A stretch of 64,000 nucleotides of DNA from Pachyseris speciosa (lineage: Eukaryota; Cnidaria; Anthozoa; Scleractinia; Pachyseridae). A program made the translations under genes and the position numbers. Positions within the stretch are counted from its first letter, which is position 1. Each line of letters opens with the position of its first letter. Below the pieces are notes generated by a model. That model did not search any database. It saw nothing but the letters and a program-made list of their open reading frames with translations, and was not told the origin of the DNA. The DNA lies in contig JAEMWC010000116.1 of the NCBI GenBank assembly GCA_016490735.1, positions 166,001 to 230,000 of the forward strand. Direction: 5' to 3'. Positions 38,393 through 50,465 of this stretch are shown here, in pieces.

Positions 38393-38559
38393 CTGTTTTT
38401 TGGCTAAATATTCTCTCCGATCCGAACAGACATAACCTTATCACAATTTGACGACTTGTGGGATCCGCTATCGCAGTAAACACATGGCTTTGGCATGGCG
38501 TGATTTGCGCCTGTTTGCTTCGCTGGGAAACTTCTACTTTTGTTAACAGGTCTTACGGA

Positions 38560-39589
38560 TCACAGCTGGGATTTCTCGGTGACTCTCTCGTCATGTTTGG
38601 ATGGATTTCTTTCCGTGCATTTTCGCAGCGCCTTGACAAGTTGAGGGAATTTCCAATCTCGCCAGTCATCATCGGTTCGGACTAAATCTCCCCGAATGCC
38701 CTCTAGTTTGTCTAGGGTTAGTCTAACATACCCATTGACCTCTCTGAGCTTGCCCATCGTTTCTAAAGCTTGCACGCTTTGAAGTAATTTCTCATAGAAT
38801 TCGCTGATCTTATTTGGGTTGGTACCGTGAAACGTGGGTAGATATATGATGTTTGTTACTTAAGCATTAATTATCTCGCTCTCTTTGCCATACTTTGTCT
38901 GAAGTATGTTCTTTGCTCTTTCATATCCCTCGGTTGAGAATGGTAGCCCGTCTATTGTTAATCTGACCTTCGGATCTACTAACTTTTTTTAGGTAGGAAA
39001 ACCTTGTTACTGGGGGAACCTCAGACGAATCGATTTCTGCTCCGAATTGACCCCAGAATCTCGGCCAGTCGGCGTGCGTTCCCTTGAATTTTGTTATGAC
39101 AAGTTTTGGTAACTTGGCACTGATTGCGGTAGATTCCTTTGATTGAAGTTTCCGCCCCTCCTCAATTTTCTTTTCGTAATTTAGTTTTTGTTCTAACTTC
39201 AGTTTCTCGAGCTTCATTTCTTTTTCGAGCCTTTCCTCCCTCAATTTAGCTGCTGATATTTGTTCTTGTTCTTTGATCTTTTGTGTTTCTATGTCCCTCG
39301 CCTTTTTGCTAGCTAGACTTAAATCAACAATGGCCTTTTCATACACAGCCACCCTCTCTTCGAGTTGTGTGCGCCATTGTCTGATTGCGTCTACATCATC
39401 TCCCTGTTCAAACTTAATTTCTTGTGCTTTTACCTTCAGTTCGTGGATTTCTTCGACCTTTCTTTCCAAGGTCTTTCGCTTCCTCTCCAGGGGCGTTAGG
39501 TCCCCAGCTTCGGCCGCTTCGTGCCCTTGCTCACATGTGAACACCAACAGCTTTAGCTTCAGCTCAATCGCTTTCTCGATGCTATCCAT
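38560..39589 (-). pseudogene. BEL/Pao gag region
   Basis: 39589-38921 opens MDSIEKAIELKLKLLVFT, then a long coiled coil rich in Glu/Lys and PKLVITKFKGTHADWPRFW, a typical Pao gag block. A frame change near 38990 and a stop near 38870 separate it from 38775-38560 (DWRDWKFPQLVKAL). Confidence 0.8.
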
Positions 39590-39604
39590 CGTTGTTCTCT
39601 GAGT

Positions 39605-39620
39605 CCTGGCAGGGTCGCCA
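39605..39620 (-). other. BEL/Pao primer binding site, tRNA-Arg type
   Basis: TGGCGACCCTGCCAGG lies 4 nt inside the 5' LTR. It complements the CCA end of a tRNA like the tRNA-Arg at 25069-25141 with two mismatches in 16. Confidence 0.65.
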
Positions 39621-39624
39621 CTTG

Positions 39625-39825
39625 TGTCGGGAATAAAAGCTCTTCGCCGACAACGTCACGTAGATTGCAATGATTCACTTTATTGTCTCACCCCTAGTTT
39701 AATACACGTTCTCTCCGTCTCATCGAGATCTGAAAAACTCTCGCACGCTCGCTACCTTTTTTCCCGATAGATAAGGATAATTAATGTCAATCAATGTCAA
39801 AATAGAATAAAACCAATTTCCGACA
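39625..39825 (-). repeat. BEL/Pao 5' LTR
   Basis: TGTCGG...CCGACA, matching 32164-32364. Confidence 0.88.
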
Positions 39826-40913
39826 CATAAAAGCGACGAAAGACCGTTTCGCGTTGAGATTCCCTCGATTTCCAAAATACAACCTACAAAATTCCTAACC
39901 GAGAACTTAAAGCTCAAAGATCAGTGATGCTTCTGGACGGTAAAATTTTGATTGGCTTTTTACGAATTGTCTGAGTGACGATTTGAGTTGTGTCTTGCAA
40001 ATGTTTGAAAAGCGGCACTACTTGCCATCAAGTGATCACTTTGCACGGAGGCGAAGCATATACATGTGCACAGACATGATATTTGCACGTACGCAAGAAA
40101 ACCGAAAGCTTTTTTGCTCCTATAAGCAAATTTAATGTTGATTTGTCGTGCATCACTTTGAACGCACTTTCTGAGCTTTGATTATGACTAGTTTTAATTG
40201 CTGAGCCTCCTTTTCACATAGTTGATGACATTCCGGATATGACCCTCTTTTTGAATCGTTTCAATAAACGTGCCTCAACTCAATTGAAAATGGTTGATTT
40301 TCAATCTGGGAGTCGTTTAGGCCAGAGAGATCAGAATTTAGAGATCTGGGAAGGAGATCTAACAATTACTTTGATACTAAAAAAATTCATTCATGCCTAT
40401 CAGTGTGACCTATATCACTTCCAGGTTGAAAACCAACAGTTTTCACATGCGTCGAGGCACGTTTTTCGAAATGATTCAGCAGACAGTAGTTAAGAATGAC
40501 TGTAGAGAGCTTTTTATCCGCACGCTTTCTCATTACGCAAATTACAAAGCAAAGCTGATACTATACGTAAAAAACAAAAAACAAAAAACAAAAAACTACG
40601 TAGAAAAAAAAAACACTGAAAAAAGACTTTGCGAGATACCAACATGACCGAAATCCGATAAAGTAGGGTTGCAAACGTGGACAGCTCGGCTTCGTCCTAT
40701 GTGGTACTTGTCAGCACGGTTTCATTGACGCCATCTCTTAAATGCGAGAGGAAAGAAATTGCACAATGACCCGTTCACAATATCGGGTTCCGTACCTATA
40801 TGGTGAGCGGATCATTGCGAAATTTATTTGCGCTCGCGTGTTGGTCCTAAATCCAGGGTGAATAGTAGTTAGCATCGTTGCTTTTAAAATTAAAGTTCAT
40901 TATTTGGCTGATT
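39826..40913. other. Intergenic, no gene seen
   Basis: AT-rich; an AAAAAAC run lies near 40570-40595. Confidence 0.5.
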
Positions 40914-41795
40914 AGGCACGGACCATTATTTTTCTGGAGTGGGGGGTATCGAAAATATTGAAAGAAATTGTTTGCAAGGTCTAAAAAGACAAAATAAATT
41001 GCTTGCAAACATGTTATCTACAAAGAAAAATTAGTTTGCATAGAGGTCAGAGAAACTTGTAACCTATTAATGAACAAAAAAAAAAATTTCAAAACTGAAA
41101 TTTAGGCAAAAAGTATGTAGTTGTTTGTAGACAGGGTACAGGGCTCCATTAAAATCAACATTTTATTTGACCAAATTGGAACACCAAATATTGCATGAAA
41201 TAAATAATTGAAATAAATAAAAGTAACACATTGGATCTTCAAATTGACCATGCATGAAAATAAACCCAAGCAGGGCATTTCAAAGAAACATCAAGCTATT
41301 ACTAGGAGCTTACATGTCTAACATAAATTGGGTATAGCCTTTCTGAAATTTTCTTCGAAAAATGAAAATATTGCGCTTTTCAATAACACAAGGACTGGAC
41401 ATTTAAAATTCAAGTAATGGTTTCGCTTTTCACTTCCACCAATCATCATACTGTACGTCTCAGAAAACGAAAAAGATGAGTTCAGAGGTGTCAAAAGGTA
41501 ACGTTCGCGGGCAGTGATTGGTGGATTTCGTTCCGCTTTGTAGATTTCTCTTTTTACAATTCGTTGGTTTCTCCGTAAAATATTAAATTAAATAATGATT
41601 GACGACAGCAAAAAGGGAACCTCCTTTTTGTGCCAGAACGTGGTTAAAAATGATCTGAAAACAATTGTTTGCAGGAAGGCGTTGCTCAAAAAAAATGTTT
41701 GCAGAGGTGCATGAAAAAAGTTTGCACAGGGGAATTTTTTCGTACCACCCCTCCCCCCCCCCCTTCGAGGAAAATAATGGTCCGTCCCTTACACC
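40914..41795. mobile_element. MITE-like element with GGACCATTATTTT ends
   Basis: GCACGGACCATTATTTTT at the left and AAAATAATGGTCCGTCC at the right are inverted, each followed inward by a G-run or C-run. The body is AT-rich and non-coding. I see no sure target duplication. Confidence 0.5.
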
Positions 41796-41906
41796 CCTTG
41801 TATCTTGTATGTCCTACCTAAACAAGCAGCATTATTGTTGGCGGTCCTTTGCTTATTACTTGGGCGAGGAACGCCGCCCGAGTCTGAAAATGAGCTCCGT
41901 TTTTCT

Positions 41907-41933
41907 TCGTCGTCGTCGTCGTCGTCGTCGTCG
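41907..41933 (+). repeat. (CGT)n microsatellite
   Basis: Nine CGT units. Confidence 0.85.
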
Positions 41934-41976
41934 CGTTTCTGCGCAAGCGCTAACTAATTAATGGTCATTTTGGAAT

Positions 41977-43010
41977 AAGTAAACTATTTTTACCTGATTA
42001 GCTATGCTGAATGATGTTGGCCTAGCGGTTTTTTTTTTTTTTTTTTTTGCGTTCCTTTTTTTCATCTTCTTTTTTAAATATCTTTTTTTACAAGTGTTAT
42101 AATTATTGTAAGTTATAAATGGTTGAGCTGTAAAGAAATTTACAAGAGATATATGTTGATGGGGGTCTATGGATATCTGATACACTGCAAAGAAACAGAC
42201 ACGAACCGATGAATGATGCCTGTTGTCACGTATCGGAAAACGTCGATCCATCTTGTGTCTTTGAAGTCTGAACAACTAATATGTTATGTTTGCAAGTTCA
42301 ACAGCGAGAAGAAAACTTTTAACATGACCGATGTTTTGAATAGACTTCCGTGTTTCCCCGTGGCCGCTCCATATACTAAACTAATTTTGAGCGGTTGTAC
42401 ATTTTGTTGAATAACTCAAGGACGGGACATCACACACCTCTGAGACTTTGACAGGTAGTTTATTTACTATTTTTCCACAATATCTCAATTTCTGGTCATT
42501 AGTTTTTGAATGATAAGCAATTTTAGTTTTACTTACCTGACGGGAAACTGACCGCTGAAACCTTACTCTCTTTCTTATGTTTCAAATGACGTATTTGTAA
42601 ACAGATTATTTTTTCTTCACACATTTCACCGAGACTCCATAAACGTTTATGCGAAAAAATCCTACATCGTTTGATAGGCGTTTCCTTTCTCAAACACCTA
42701 GCAGAAATATTCATCGAAGCGAAAACAAGTGTGCTTAGTTTTTTTTTTTTTTCAATAAATACACTATTTTTACCGCAGTAATCAGCTATGCTGAACCTCA
42801 GTGGTCTGGAGGTCATTGTTACTGCCTCTAATGAAAATAACCCGGGTTCGACTTCTTCTAGTGGCACCTATCGTGGTTTTTTTTTTCTTTCTTTTCTTTT
42901 TTTTCCGTCTCTCTTTTTCCTCTTCTTGTTCTCAATGGTTGAGCTGTAAAGCAATTTTGTAATTGTTGATCTGATAGGGGTCTACGGATATACACTGCAA
43001 AGAAACAGAC
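41977..43010 (+). repeat. Diverged direct repeat pair
   Basis: Two stretches (about 41977-42200 and 42765-43010) share ACTATTTTTACC, AGCTATGCTGAA, a poly-T run, ATGGTTGAGCTGTAAAG and ACTGCAAAGAAACAGAC. The second has a GGGTTCGAC B-box-like motif, so a tRNA-derived SINE family is possible. Confidence 0.45.
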
Positions 43011-43167
43011 TTCTCTCTATTCTTTTGTTTAGCGCTAAATTAGGGATACAATACTGTTTTTTGCTAGCCCGAGTTTAGGCTGATTGTAGCCTCTTGTTTT
43101 ACTTTATTACGTGAATGCATGTCACTTTCCTTATTTTCTGTTCTCTTCTCTTCTCTTCTCTGTCCTT

Positions 43168-43590
43168 TTCTACCGTCGATTGCATCTACCCGTGAACGCA
43201 CGCGCCCAGAACATGTTTTCACGTGATGTCAAACGTCTGCGTTTCAGGTGTCAAACTTTCAAAGTTTTCCAGCCCAAATGTGAAGTTCCTTCGGTGTTCT
43301 CGTGATTCAATTCACTGTCAACGCAGTCAAGAAATCTGAGGAAAGTCAGCGAAAATCCGTTCACTGATATCTATGATATATATTGAAAGTAGGACGCCTT
43401 TTTGATAATTTCTTCCTTTCTTGTTGACTAAAAACATATCCCTACAAGTAGTGAAACACTAGCTGAAACTTCACATTTGGGCGGGCAAACTTTAAGGTTT
43501 GACACCTGAAACGCAAACGTTTGACGTCAAGTGAAAACATGTTTTGGGCGCGTGCGTTCACGGGTAGATGCAATCGACGGTATCTCCAGT
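43168..43590. repeat. Inverted repeat of about 120-bp arms
   Basis: Arms at about 43168-43290 and 43465-43590 share CGTCGATTGCATCTACCCG and GACACCTGAAACGCA in opposite orientation. The 175-bp loop is non-coding. Probably a fold-back MITE. Confidence 0.7.
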
Positions 43591-43797
43591 CTCTTTTCTT
43601 CTCCTCCTCCCTGATCTTCTCTACTTCTCTATTACGTTTCCCAAAATTTTTGCTGCCGGATTTGAACATGTTCTAGCATGATTTGGTCGATGAAATTTTG
43701 GCTGTTGTATGTTTTCAGCATGGAGATTCTTAAAACGCTTTAGTATGTTTTTGTCATCCCTTAAGTGGCGTTTTTATTACATTTTATTTTTGAGCAC

Positions 43798-44370
43798 TGT
43801 TCCCGTTTTTGCTTTGGGAACGTTCCCATCTTCGGACGATTGTTCCTATTTGAAGTGGTCCTCTTAGCATCAAAAGGAACAAACTGCTGTGAAAAATAGG
43901 AACAAAGTGTTCATTTAGAGCTAAAAAGAACCTTTTGTTCCTCATTTTTAACATTCAAAGGAACGTTTTGTTCCTCAAATGAGTGACTTAGGAACAAGTG
44001 TTCCCTATGGTATTGTTCCTCTTTTAATCATTTTGGTCCTTTTTATGCAGTTGAGGAACAATTGTTCCTATTAATGCGTTCCGATTTGGAGTAGCTGTTC
44101 CTTTATGCTGGCGTGAGGAACTTTCGTTCCCAAATGCTTACGTTCCTTTTTCTTGTAAAGGAACGTTTGTTCCTTTCTTTCGTCGTTCCTGCTTTGAAAA
44201 TTGGTTCCTTTTCGTTCACTTGAGGAACAATTGTTCCCATTAATGGTTCCGTTTTGAATGAAATGTTCCTTTTTATGGGCACGTGGAACAGTTTGTTCCT
44301 AAACATCAGTTCCTATTTGTGCACAATGGTTCCTATTTAGAAAACGGCAGTTCCTTTGTGCATGTTGTTC
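43798..44370. repeat. Dense GTTCC/GGAAC array
   Basis: More than 25 GTTCC or GGAAC words occur in 570 bp, many as GGAACnnnnGTTCC dyads, at irregular spacing. It is not a simple tandem repeat. Confidence 0.75.
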
Positions 44371-44723
44371 AACAGAAACATTCTTCTCTTCTTGCCATCT
44401 ATGTCAGTTTATTGCTTTTAAAATGGTAAAACGTTTGGCGTATAGTTTTAAGCTGGAAAAAACTCGAAACACAGTCCATAACATATTTTAAAAGACATTT
44501 CGAGGCGCTTATTGACTTGTCCGGACAAGGTTGAACATAATCGCACCAACATCATATGTGACCTTAGATTTGCAAGTTTAATTACGAATAGCACACACTG
44601 CCACGCCTAAGCAAGCGGGGGCAAGTCGGGGCAAGTTGCACAAAGCAGCCATTCTTTTTTTCCGTCGCCTTTGTAGTTTGTTCACAATTTATGCAAGTGG
44701 AACAAACTGTGTGAATCACGCAG

Positions 44724-46426
44724 ATGTCAGAGATGAACAAGAAAGGCAAGGTTGACTGGTCGAAAATCGATGGCTCATCACCGAAACCGAAACGGCTTCA
44801 CTTGGAAAAAGACGAAACAGATAGCTTGTATCACTGTCCAATACAAGTGTGTGATCACGATGGATTTAAAAGTCAACGCGGTTGCAGGAAACACGTGAAC
44901 ACCAAGCACAGTTGGTTCTTTTTCTTTGACGAAAAGCCCGTTGCAAGTACCAAAGAACTTGCCGATAACGATAAAGCAGCGAGCGAAATCGCAAAACCAC
45001 CCGCCAGAGTATTGCCATCATTTTCTGTTTGCAGCCAAATTGGCGAATCATTCACGAAATGGTTGACTGGAAGTGGTGGTGGTTGCAAGAAAGATCGCGC
45101 AGCTCAGCAGACTGTTAAGAGGTGTTTGAAATTTCTCAAATTTTGCTGCGAAGACGAGGAGGAATTGAGTTTTGAAGTGCTGGACTTCAGCCTGTGTTCT
45201 CACAGTCTGTTATTCAAGTTTATCGATCACTTGCAGGACGAATGCAAGCTAGGACACGGTGGACGATTGGGCTACATTGATGCCATCTCTGAAATGATCG
45301 ACTTCAGAAAAATAAATGGCGCCTCTCACGCAGTTCTCCGAAACTTGTCATCGACAGAATTGTACCTGAAAAGAGCTCGCAAGACGGTGGCAAAGATGAT
45401 GAGATTGCAGTGGACACAAGATCTAGACATTGAAACTCTGGATGCTAGGGGGCACTGGGCAACCCTGGAAGAACTGTTAGAAGTGGTGACGTTTCATTTG
45501 CCTCGTTACGAAAACACCGTGAAGACGTGCAAGACAAGTCCGGGTCAAGTCAACCCGTCGGACTTAACATTTGCCACGAAATTTGTAGCGGTGTATTTGT
45601 TCATCAAGGTGAAGGGGTCTCGCCCTATGACTTATCAGTACTTGACAGTCGACATGGTTAAGACAGCCAAGGAGAACGGGGGATTTATCGACCAGAAAAA
45701 GTTCAAGACCGCTGGCAAGTACGGATTTGACTCGTTGATTCTGACCGACGCAAGCATGCAGGTGCTCGATGGCTACATCGATTTCGTAAGACTATTGCTG
45801 AAACCCAGTGCGAGTTCGTTCTGGTGACGAGAAATGGGGGCCAACACAGCAAATTGGGCGATGTCATGAGCAAACTAGTCTTTGACGCAATCAGAAAGTA
45901 CATTCACCCGACGCGCTATCGCCAAATCGTCGAAACGCAAAGCCTCAATTAGCTCACTAGCAAAGAGCAAAGGATTTTGTCGGAAGATCAGAAACACAGC
46001 TCAGCCGTCGCCAAAGTTCACTATCAAAAGCAGAGGTCGCGCGAAGTTGCTGCGAAGACTCACGAGTGTCTGCAAAAGCTACAAGGTGCTAAAGGCTCCG
46101 AACTGGATAAGGAGGTGAATACGAGATTTCGCGATTCAACGTCAAGTTCTGCGGCACTGGCTGAAAGCGCAGAATCGAAAAGCGTAGTGCCCCCTGAGAG
46201 GAATGCCCCACCGACAAACCCATTGCGAATCCAAAGAAGTCAGCGCCGGGTGTTGAAATTTACAGCATACGAGGACGAGTTTCTCAAGGAAGGGATTGCT
46301 AAGCACGGATTTGGACAATGGACCGGTATTTTGAGAGATCCCGAGTACACGTTTCAAGAGGGCAGAACGGCAGACTCTCTAAAGAAAAGGGCGGGACTCA
46401 AATTTTCACCAGGGTCATGCACCTGA
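44724..46426 (+). pseudogene. C2H2 finger + tyrosine-recombinase-like + SANT protein, broken
   Basis: ATG 44724 opens a 367-codon frame: a C2H2-like finger (YHCPIQVC...GCRKHVNTKH), helical core with LGYIDAISEMIDF and FVAVYLFIKVKGSRPMTYQ. A one-base shift near 45795 leads to LVTRNGGQHSKLG and IRKYIHPTRYRQIVET, a TAG near 45950, then KVHYQKQR and a C-terminal SANT/Myb domain (KFTAYEDEFLKEGIAKHGFGQ). The Arg and Tyr placement recalls Crypton-type tyrosine recombinases (inference). No terminal repeats are seen. Single exon. Confidence 0.5.
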
Positions 46427-47639
46427 ACTGAACACTTTTCTAAACGCCGAGATAAGTTGTTTTTGGCATATCTACTACTAAGAAAGCTTGTCGTGCTTCC
46501 TCGTTAAAGTAACAACCAACAGCAGTCATTGATTAAGCAAAATGCTTGCCATTCATTGAACTGAACTGCCACAGAACTATAATGATGTTTCTCTTACAAA
46601 TTAAAGCGTGAGTTTAATGAATGTAATATATTATGTACTCTCTAAAGAAAAGGGCTGGAATGAAAATGCCGCTCGGTTAGCAATTCAACTAGAAAGAGTC
46701 AACAAATGCACACCAACTAAAATGCAGTGGAAACTGAACCATTTAATGATGAAAATTTGACTAACAGCTAGCTTGTGAACACACTGATCTACGGAACGCG
46801 TTTTATAAATGATCAAACTGTAATAAACTCTAATTTCTTGGACGCAAAAGCCCATTCTTGTAACTAGTTCTCATAGGTACATGCCGAGCGTTCTGATTGC
46901 CTAATTCTATTTACTTAATGTGGGAAAGTAGCAAACTACTGGAAAAGACCACTCTACATTACGGCCTATCTTACGAGAAAAAAAAAACTGCTTTTACTTT
47001 TGACTAGTAAAGTATCGAGTTAGAAGGTTCTGGGATTTTTTGACTGCTCGTTGACTGCTGGATTGCCTCTTTCGCTTCTTCTTGTTGGTAGTGCTAGCTC
47101 GAAGTAGTGCAGCAGAAACTGCGGAGTCGTCGAAGCGCAGAGCTTTATCACAGGCATCTCTAGTTCGACACACACCAAATAATAAACTCGATTAACAAGC
47201 CACAATGACGGTAAATTCGTTTGAGAGCAATTTAGGAAATACTGTCTACACATGGTCCCAGTAGGGGCTAACAACAACATCAACCAGAACTAATGGGGCA
47301 AGCGAAAAGAGTTGAGAAAATATCATATACAGCGGCGTGTTTTCATCGTGTATTACACAATTATCACGATTCATGTTAAAAAAAAACGAACAAGAATAAA
47401 TGAACTGAGACAGTTCTCATCTTGATGTTGGGGAAGGTAGAAAATTGACGTGAAAGTGTCACTGATTTTTGAAGAAAGATGTAACGTCTTCTATGTCACC
47501 GCAAATGTAGGATGTGATTCAATAAAAACAGTTGAAACAGAATATAGAAACAAGAGATAAGTAAAATCTTGTATTTCAAAGCCAATCTATAAAAGCGCAA
47601 AATGTTATGGTTAAGTTTTACAGAGAGATATCAAAATGA
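46427..47639. other. Intergenic, no gene seen
   Basis: AT-rich; short frames only. Confidence 0.5.
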
Positions 47640-48421
47640 ATCTGAACGTTTTCACAAAATCCGTGAAATCCATCTTTTCCGCCGTGTTTAGTAAAAAGGT
47701 GAACTTAACTGCTCATCAGCACTGGAAGTTTCCACGGCATGTTTTTTCCCATTAATGGCGGAAAGGACGGATTTGGCGGATTTGGCGGATTTCTTTTTAA
47801 GTTTGATTTAAAACATCTCTTTAAAACTGTAAGTATATTATAAATAATATATATATAGCTGGAGTTTTCAAAACAGGGCTCCTGGAGTCCATACTAACTC
47901 CTATTAGATGTCTCTCGCTGTTTGTTTGGTTTTTTTTTCTTTGTTGGAACCGGCAGGGAAGCATGCTAACTACATTAATAATTAGAAGAAGAGAAAGAAA
48001 CTGTCCCCGACTTCAACTTTGCATAAGGTCTTATCTCCGCTCCCCCCCCCCCCCAGTTTTATTTGTCAGTTAGTTTCCACTCTCTCTCAAAGAAAGAAAC
48101 GTGCATTTGAAGTCTTCGCGCGGTCAGTTAGCTCGCAATGACGTCGTTAGAGTTTGATTTTCCGTTGGCCTCCTAGAGCAGAGTATTCCTTAGGACATCA
48201 TTAAGTCCAGTGAGGGGAAAAGTCTTGCGAGGTGCAGTGTCTGCCTCGTCTAATATCCTGCTGTGCAGTTGTTTGCTAAACGAGTACTTTGTTTACCCGG
48301 GCGGCACTGCTGGAACAATGCAGGGATATTGAGAGCTCTGCTTTGGGAGGTAGCAAGTCTTTAGCCTCAGAAAGTAGGTGTCGGTGATCATTTCTAGGAT
48401 CAGGGAGAGAAACTGGTGTAG

Positions 48422-48568
48422 AATTTGGAGCATGCTAAAGACTTAGTAAAAATGCTGTGGCTAGATTGTCGTCAACAGCTCCTCGCTAACACGGACAGTA
48501 AACATCCGGGACCTCATGAAGTTTCCCAAAAAGCACAAGGCATGGCTGGGAATTTGTCTGCAAAAAGC
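48422..48568 (+). CDS. TNF-superfamily ligand gene, candidate upstream exon
   Basis: Bounded by TAG and a good GTAAGTTTG donor. It reads 49 codons including KMLWLDCRQQLLANTD and HEVSQKAQGMAGNLSAKS. It ends in phase 0 and joins the exon at 50405 in frame. It is probably part of the stalk between membrane anchor and TNF domain. The acceptor tract is weak and the membrane-anchor exon is not found. Confidence 0.45.
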
Positions 48569-49071
48569 GTAAGTTTGAACACTTTTTTGACTAGTTTCCG
48601 CCCTCGCAACTTTATTGATCTTAAGCTAGTGATTTGATAGTGTGAAAGTGTCATAATGACTGGTTTCCGGTGTCAGAAGTGATCACAAAATCGAGCGATA
48701 ATTTACACAAATAAAATTCGACAATAATTAGCTGTGATTCTTCGTAGCAATCACGAACGCTCGGTTGAAAACGCTGCTATACTTCGCCTAAATCGATGCC
48801 GCTAATTCCAAAGCTAACTTTGCCGTCAGAAAGAGCGTATTCTAGAGAGATTTGGCCGACTAACGCACCAATATTCTCATGTCAGAGGTCACGTCAATTT
48901 CATGTCTAATTGCAAGACAAACAACATGTATTATTTGTCTTCCCTTTGACAGCGACTGTAGGTTCATAACGGGCCTAAATGCAAGTCTCCCTTTTGATAA
49001 ACCGAGGTATTGATAAAGAAAGTTCTAAAACCCCTCAAATTTTCATGAGCCTGGTTTTGAAAAGGTCGGCT

Positions 49072-49074
<3 letters not shown>

Positions 49075-49155
<81 letters not shown>
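49075..49155 (+). repeat. (AT)n microsatellite
   Basis: About 80 bp of uninterrupted AT, just inside the right arm of the inverted repeat. Confidence 0.95.
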
Positions 49156-49164
<9 letters not shown>

Positions 49165-49656
49165 TTATACTTACAGTTTTAAAGAGATGTTTTAAATCAA
49201 ACTTAAAAAGAAATCCGCCAAATCCGCCAAATCCGTCCTTTCCGCCATTAATGGGAAAAAACATGCCGTGGAAACTTCCAGTGCTGATGAGCAGTTAAGT
49301 TCACCTTTTTACTAAACACGGCGGAAAAGACGGATTTCACGGATTTTGAAACATTGATAGATTTAACTTAGTCATTTCCTTCTATATCTCAGTCAAGTGC
49401 CTGCTTCTGAGAGAACAGTTTGGACTGTTTACCTTTAATTTTTTTTCAACTTTGTTTCAAAATCCATCAACGTTGACGTCTTTTTCCATTTTATATTGAT
49501 TGGAAAATTGCAGGTCAACTTCTAAATCCTTTTACGCGACGAATCAACGATGGCGCGATATAATATCTAAGACTTAAATAGATTGAACGCAATATAGCAA
49601 AAGGAACGGGGACATTTGGGAAACGATCCTTTACGTTTTCCTCCAGTCCCTCCTCT

Positions 49657-50010
49657 TCTCTTTTCTTTTCTTCTCTTTCTTTTTCTTCTTTTCTCTTCTT
49701 CCCTTTCTCCTTTTTCTTTTCTTTCCTTCTCTTCTCTTTTCCTCTCTTCTGCTCTCTTTTTCTTTTTCCTTCCCTTTTCCGCTGCACTCTTCTCTTTTCT
49801 CTCTTTTCTTCAGTTTTCCTTTCTCTTCTTTTCTCTTCTTTTGTTTCTTCCCTGCTTGTTTTCCCTTCTCTTCTCTTTTCTTCTCTTCTCTTCTTCCTCC
49901 TCCTGGTTTTTTTTTCCTATGGTTCCTTTTATCTCTCTGTCATTACATTTTATTTCATTTTTTCTTCCCTTTAACTTGCCTTTTTCTTTCATCCTATTCT
50001 CTCCTCTCCG
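49657..50010 (+). repeat. Long CT-rich (TTCTCTTTTC) tract
   Basis: About 350 bp almost purely pyrimidine on the plus strand, in the intron between TNF exons. Able to form triplex (H-DNA) structure. Confidence 0.85.
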
Positions 50011-50404
50011 GTTTTAACGACTTCGTTTCATTTTGTTATTTTTTGTTGTGTTGTTTCCGTTTCTTCCATTCCTTCAATTTTTTTTGACTGTTTCTCTCTT
50101 TCTTTTATTTTCTTTCTTATGACGGTTGTGGACGTGTCGCACCGCTCTGAAAATGTAAGTGCTCATCAGCCCTAAGATTCTATCCCTCATATAAAGTGAT
50201 CTCACTAGCAGTTTTCCTCAGTGCTTACATTCCTTCTCCCCTTCCTTTCAGAGTGGGTAACGTAATTGTAGGTTGTATATCAGGGAATACTCGGAATACA
50301 ATTATGTAAGAAAATTCTGCAGAAAAGTAAGTGTCAGAAAAACAAACTACAGTAATTGTATGAAAATAATTTTTAAATTAATTTTATTTTCGTTGTACCC
50401 CTAG

Positions 50405-50465
50405 AGCATATCAGGGCAGATGTCTGGTAGCTTGGGCACTCACCGCATGTACCCTACCAACACAG
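50405..50465 (+). CDS. TNF-superfamily ligand gene, middle exon
   Basis: 61 nt between TTGTACCCCTAG and GTAACT. It reads SISGQMSGSLGTHRMYPTNT and ends with one base of the next codon. Both joints keep the frame. Confidence 0.6.

Larger units (their letters stand above)
32164..39825 (-). mobile_element. BEL/Pao LTR retrotransposon, nearly complete, interrupted
   Basis: Two 201-bp LTRs bound gag, protease, RT, RNase H and integrase regions in the order usual for BEL/Pao. CATA flanks both ends (32160-32163, 39826-39829). A primer site and a polypurine tract are in place. A Penelope-like element sits inside the RT/RNase H region (34907-36796). Eight LTR differences and several stops show it is not recent. 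Confidence 0.88.
47640..49352. repeat. Large inverted repeat (about 190-bp arms) around a TNF-ligand exon
   Basis: Arms at about 47660-47845 and 49165-49352 are near-identical reverse complements. Each contains a small open frame (FPINGGKDGFGGFGGFLF) ending at a GTAAGTATA donor, so the two exon-like pieces face each other. The 1.3-kb interior holds the exon at 48422-48568 and an (AT)n tract. Confidence 0.7.

Noticed and set aside
42793..42870. tRNA gene near a GGGTTCGAC motif
   Set aside because: No acceptor or anticodon stem can be folded; at most a SINE remnant.
48979..49264. Frames of alternating Tyr/Ile
   Set aside because: Produced by the (AT)n microsatellite.
49616..50017. 133-codon Phe/Ser/Leu-rich frame
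   Set aside because: It only reflects the CT-rich tract.
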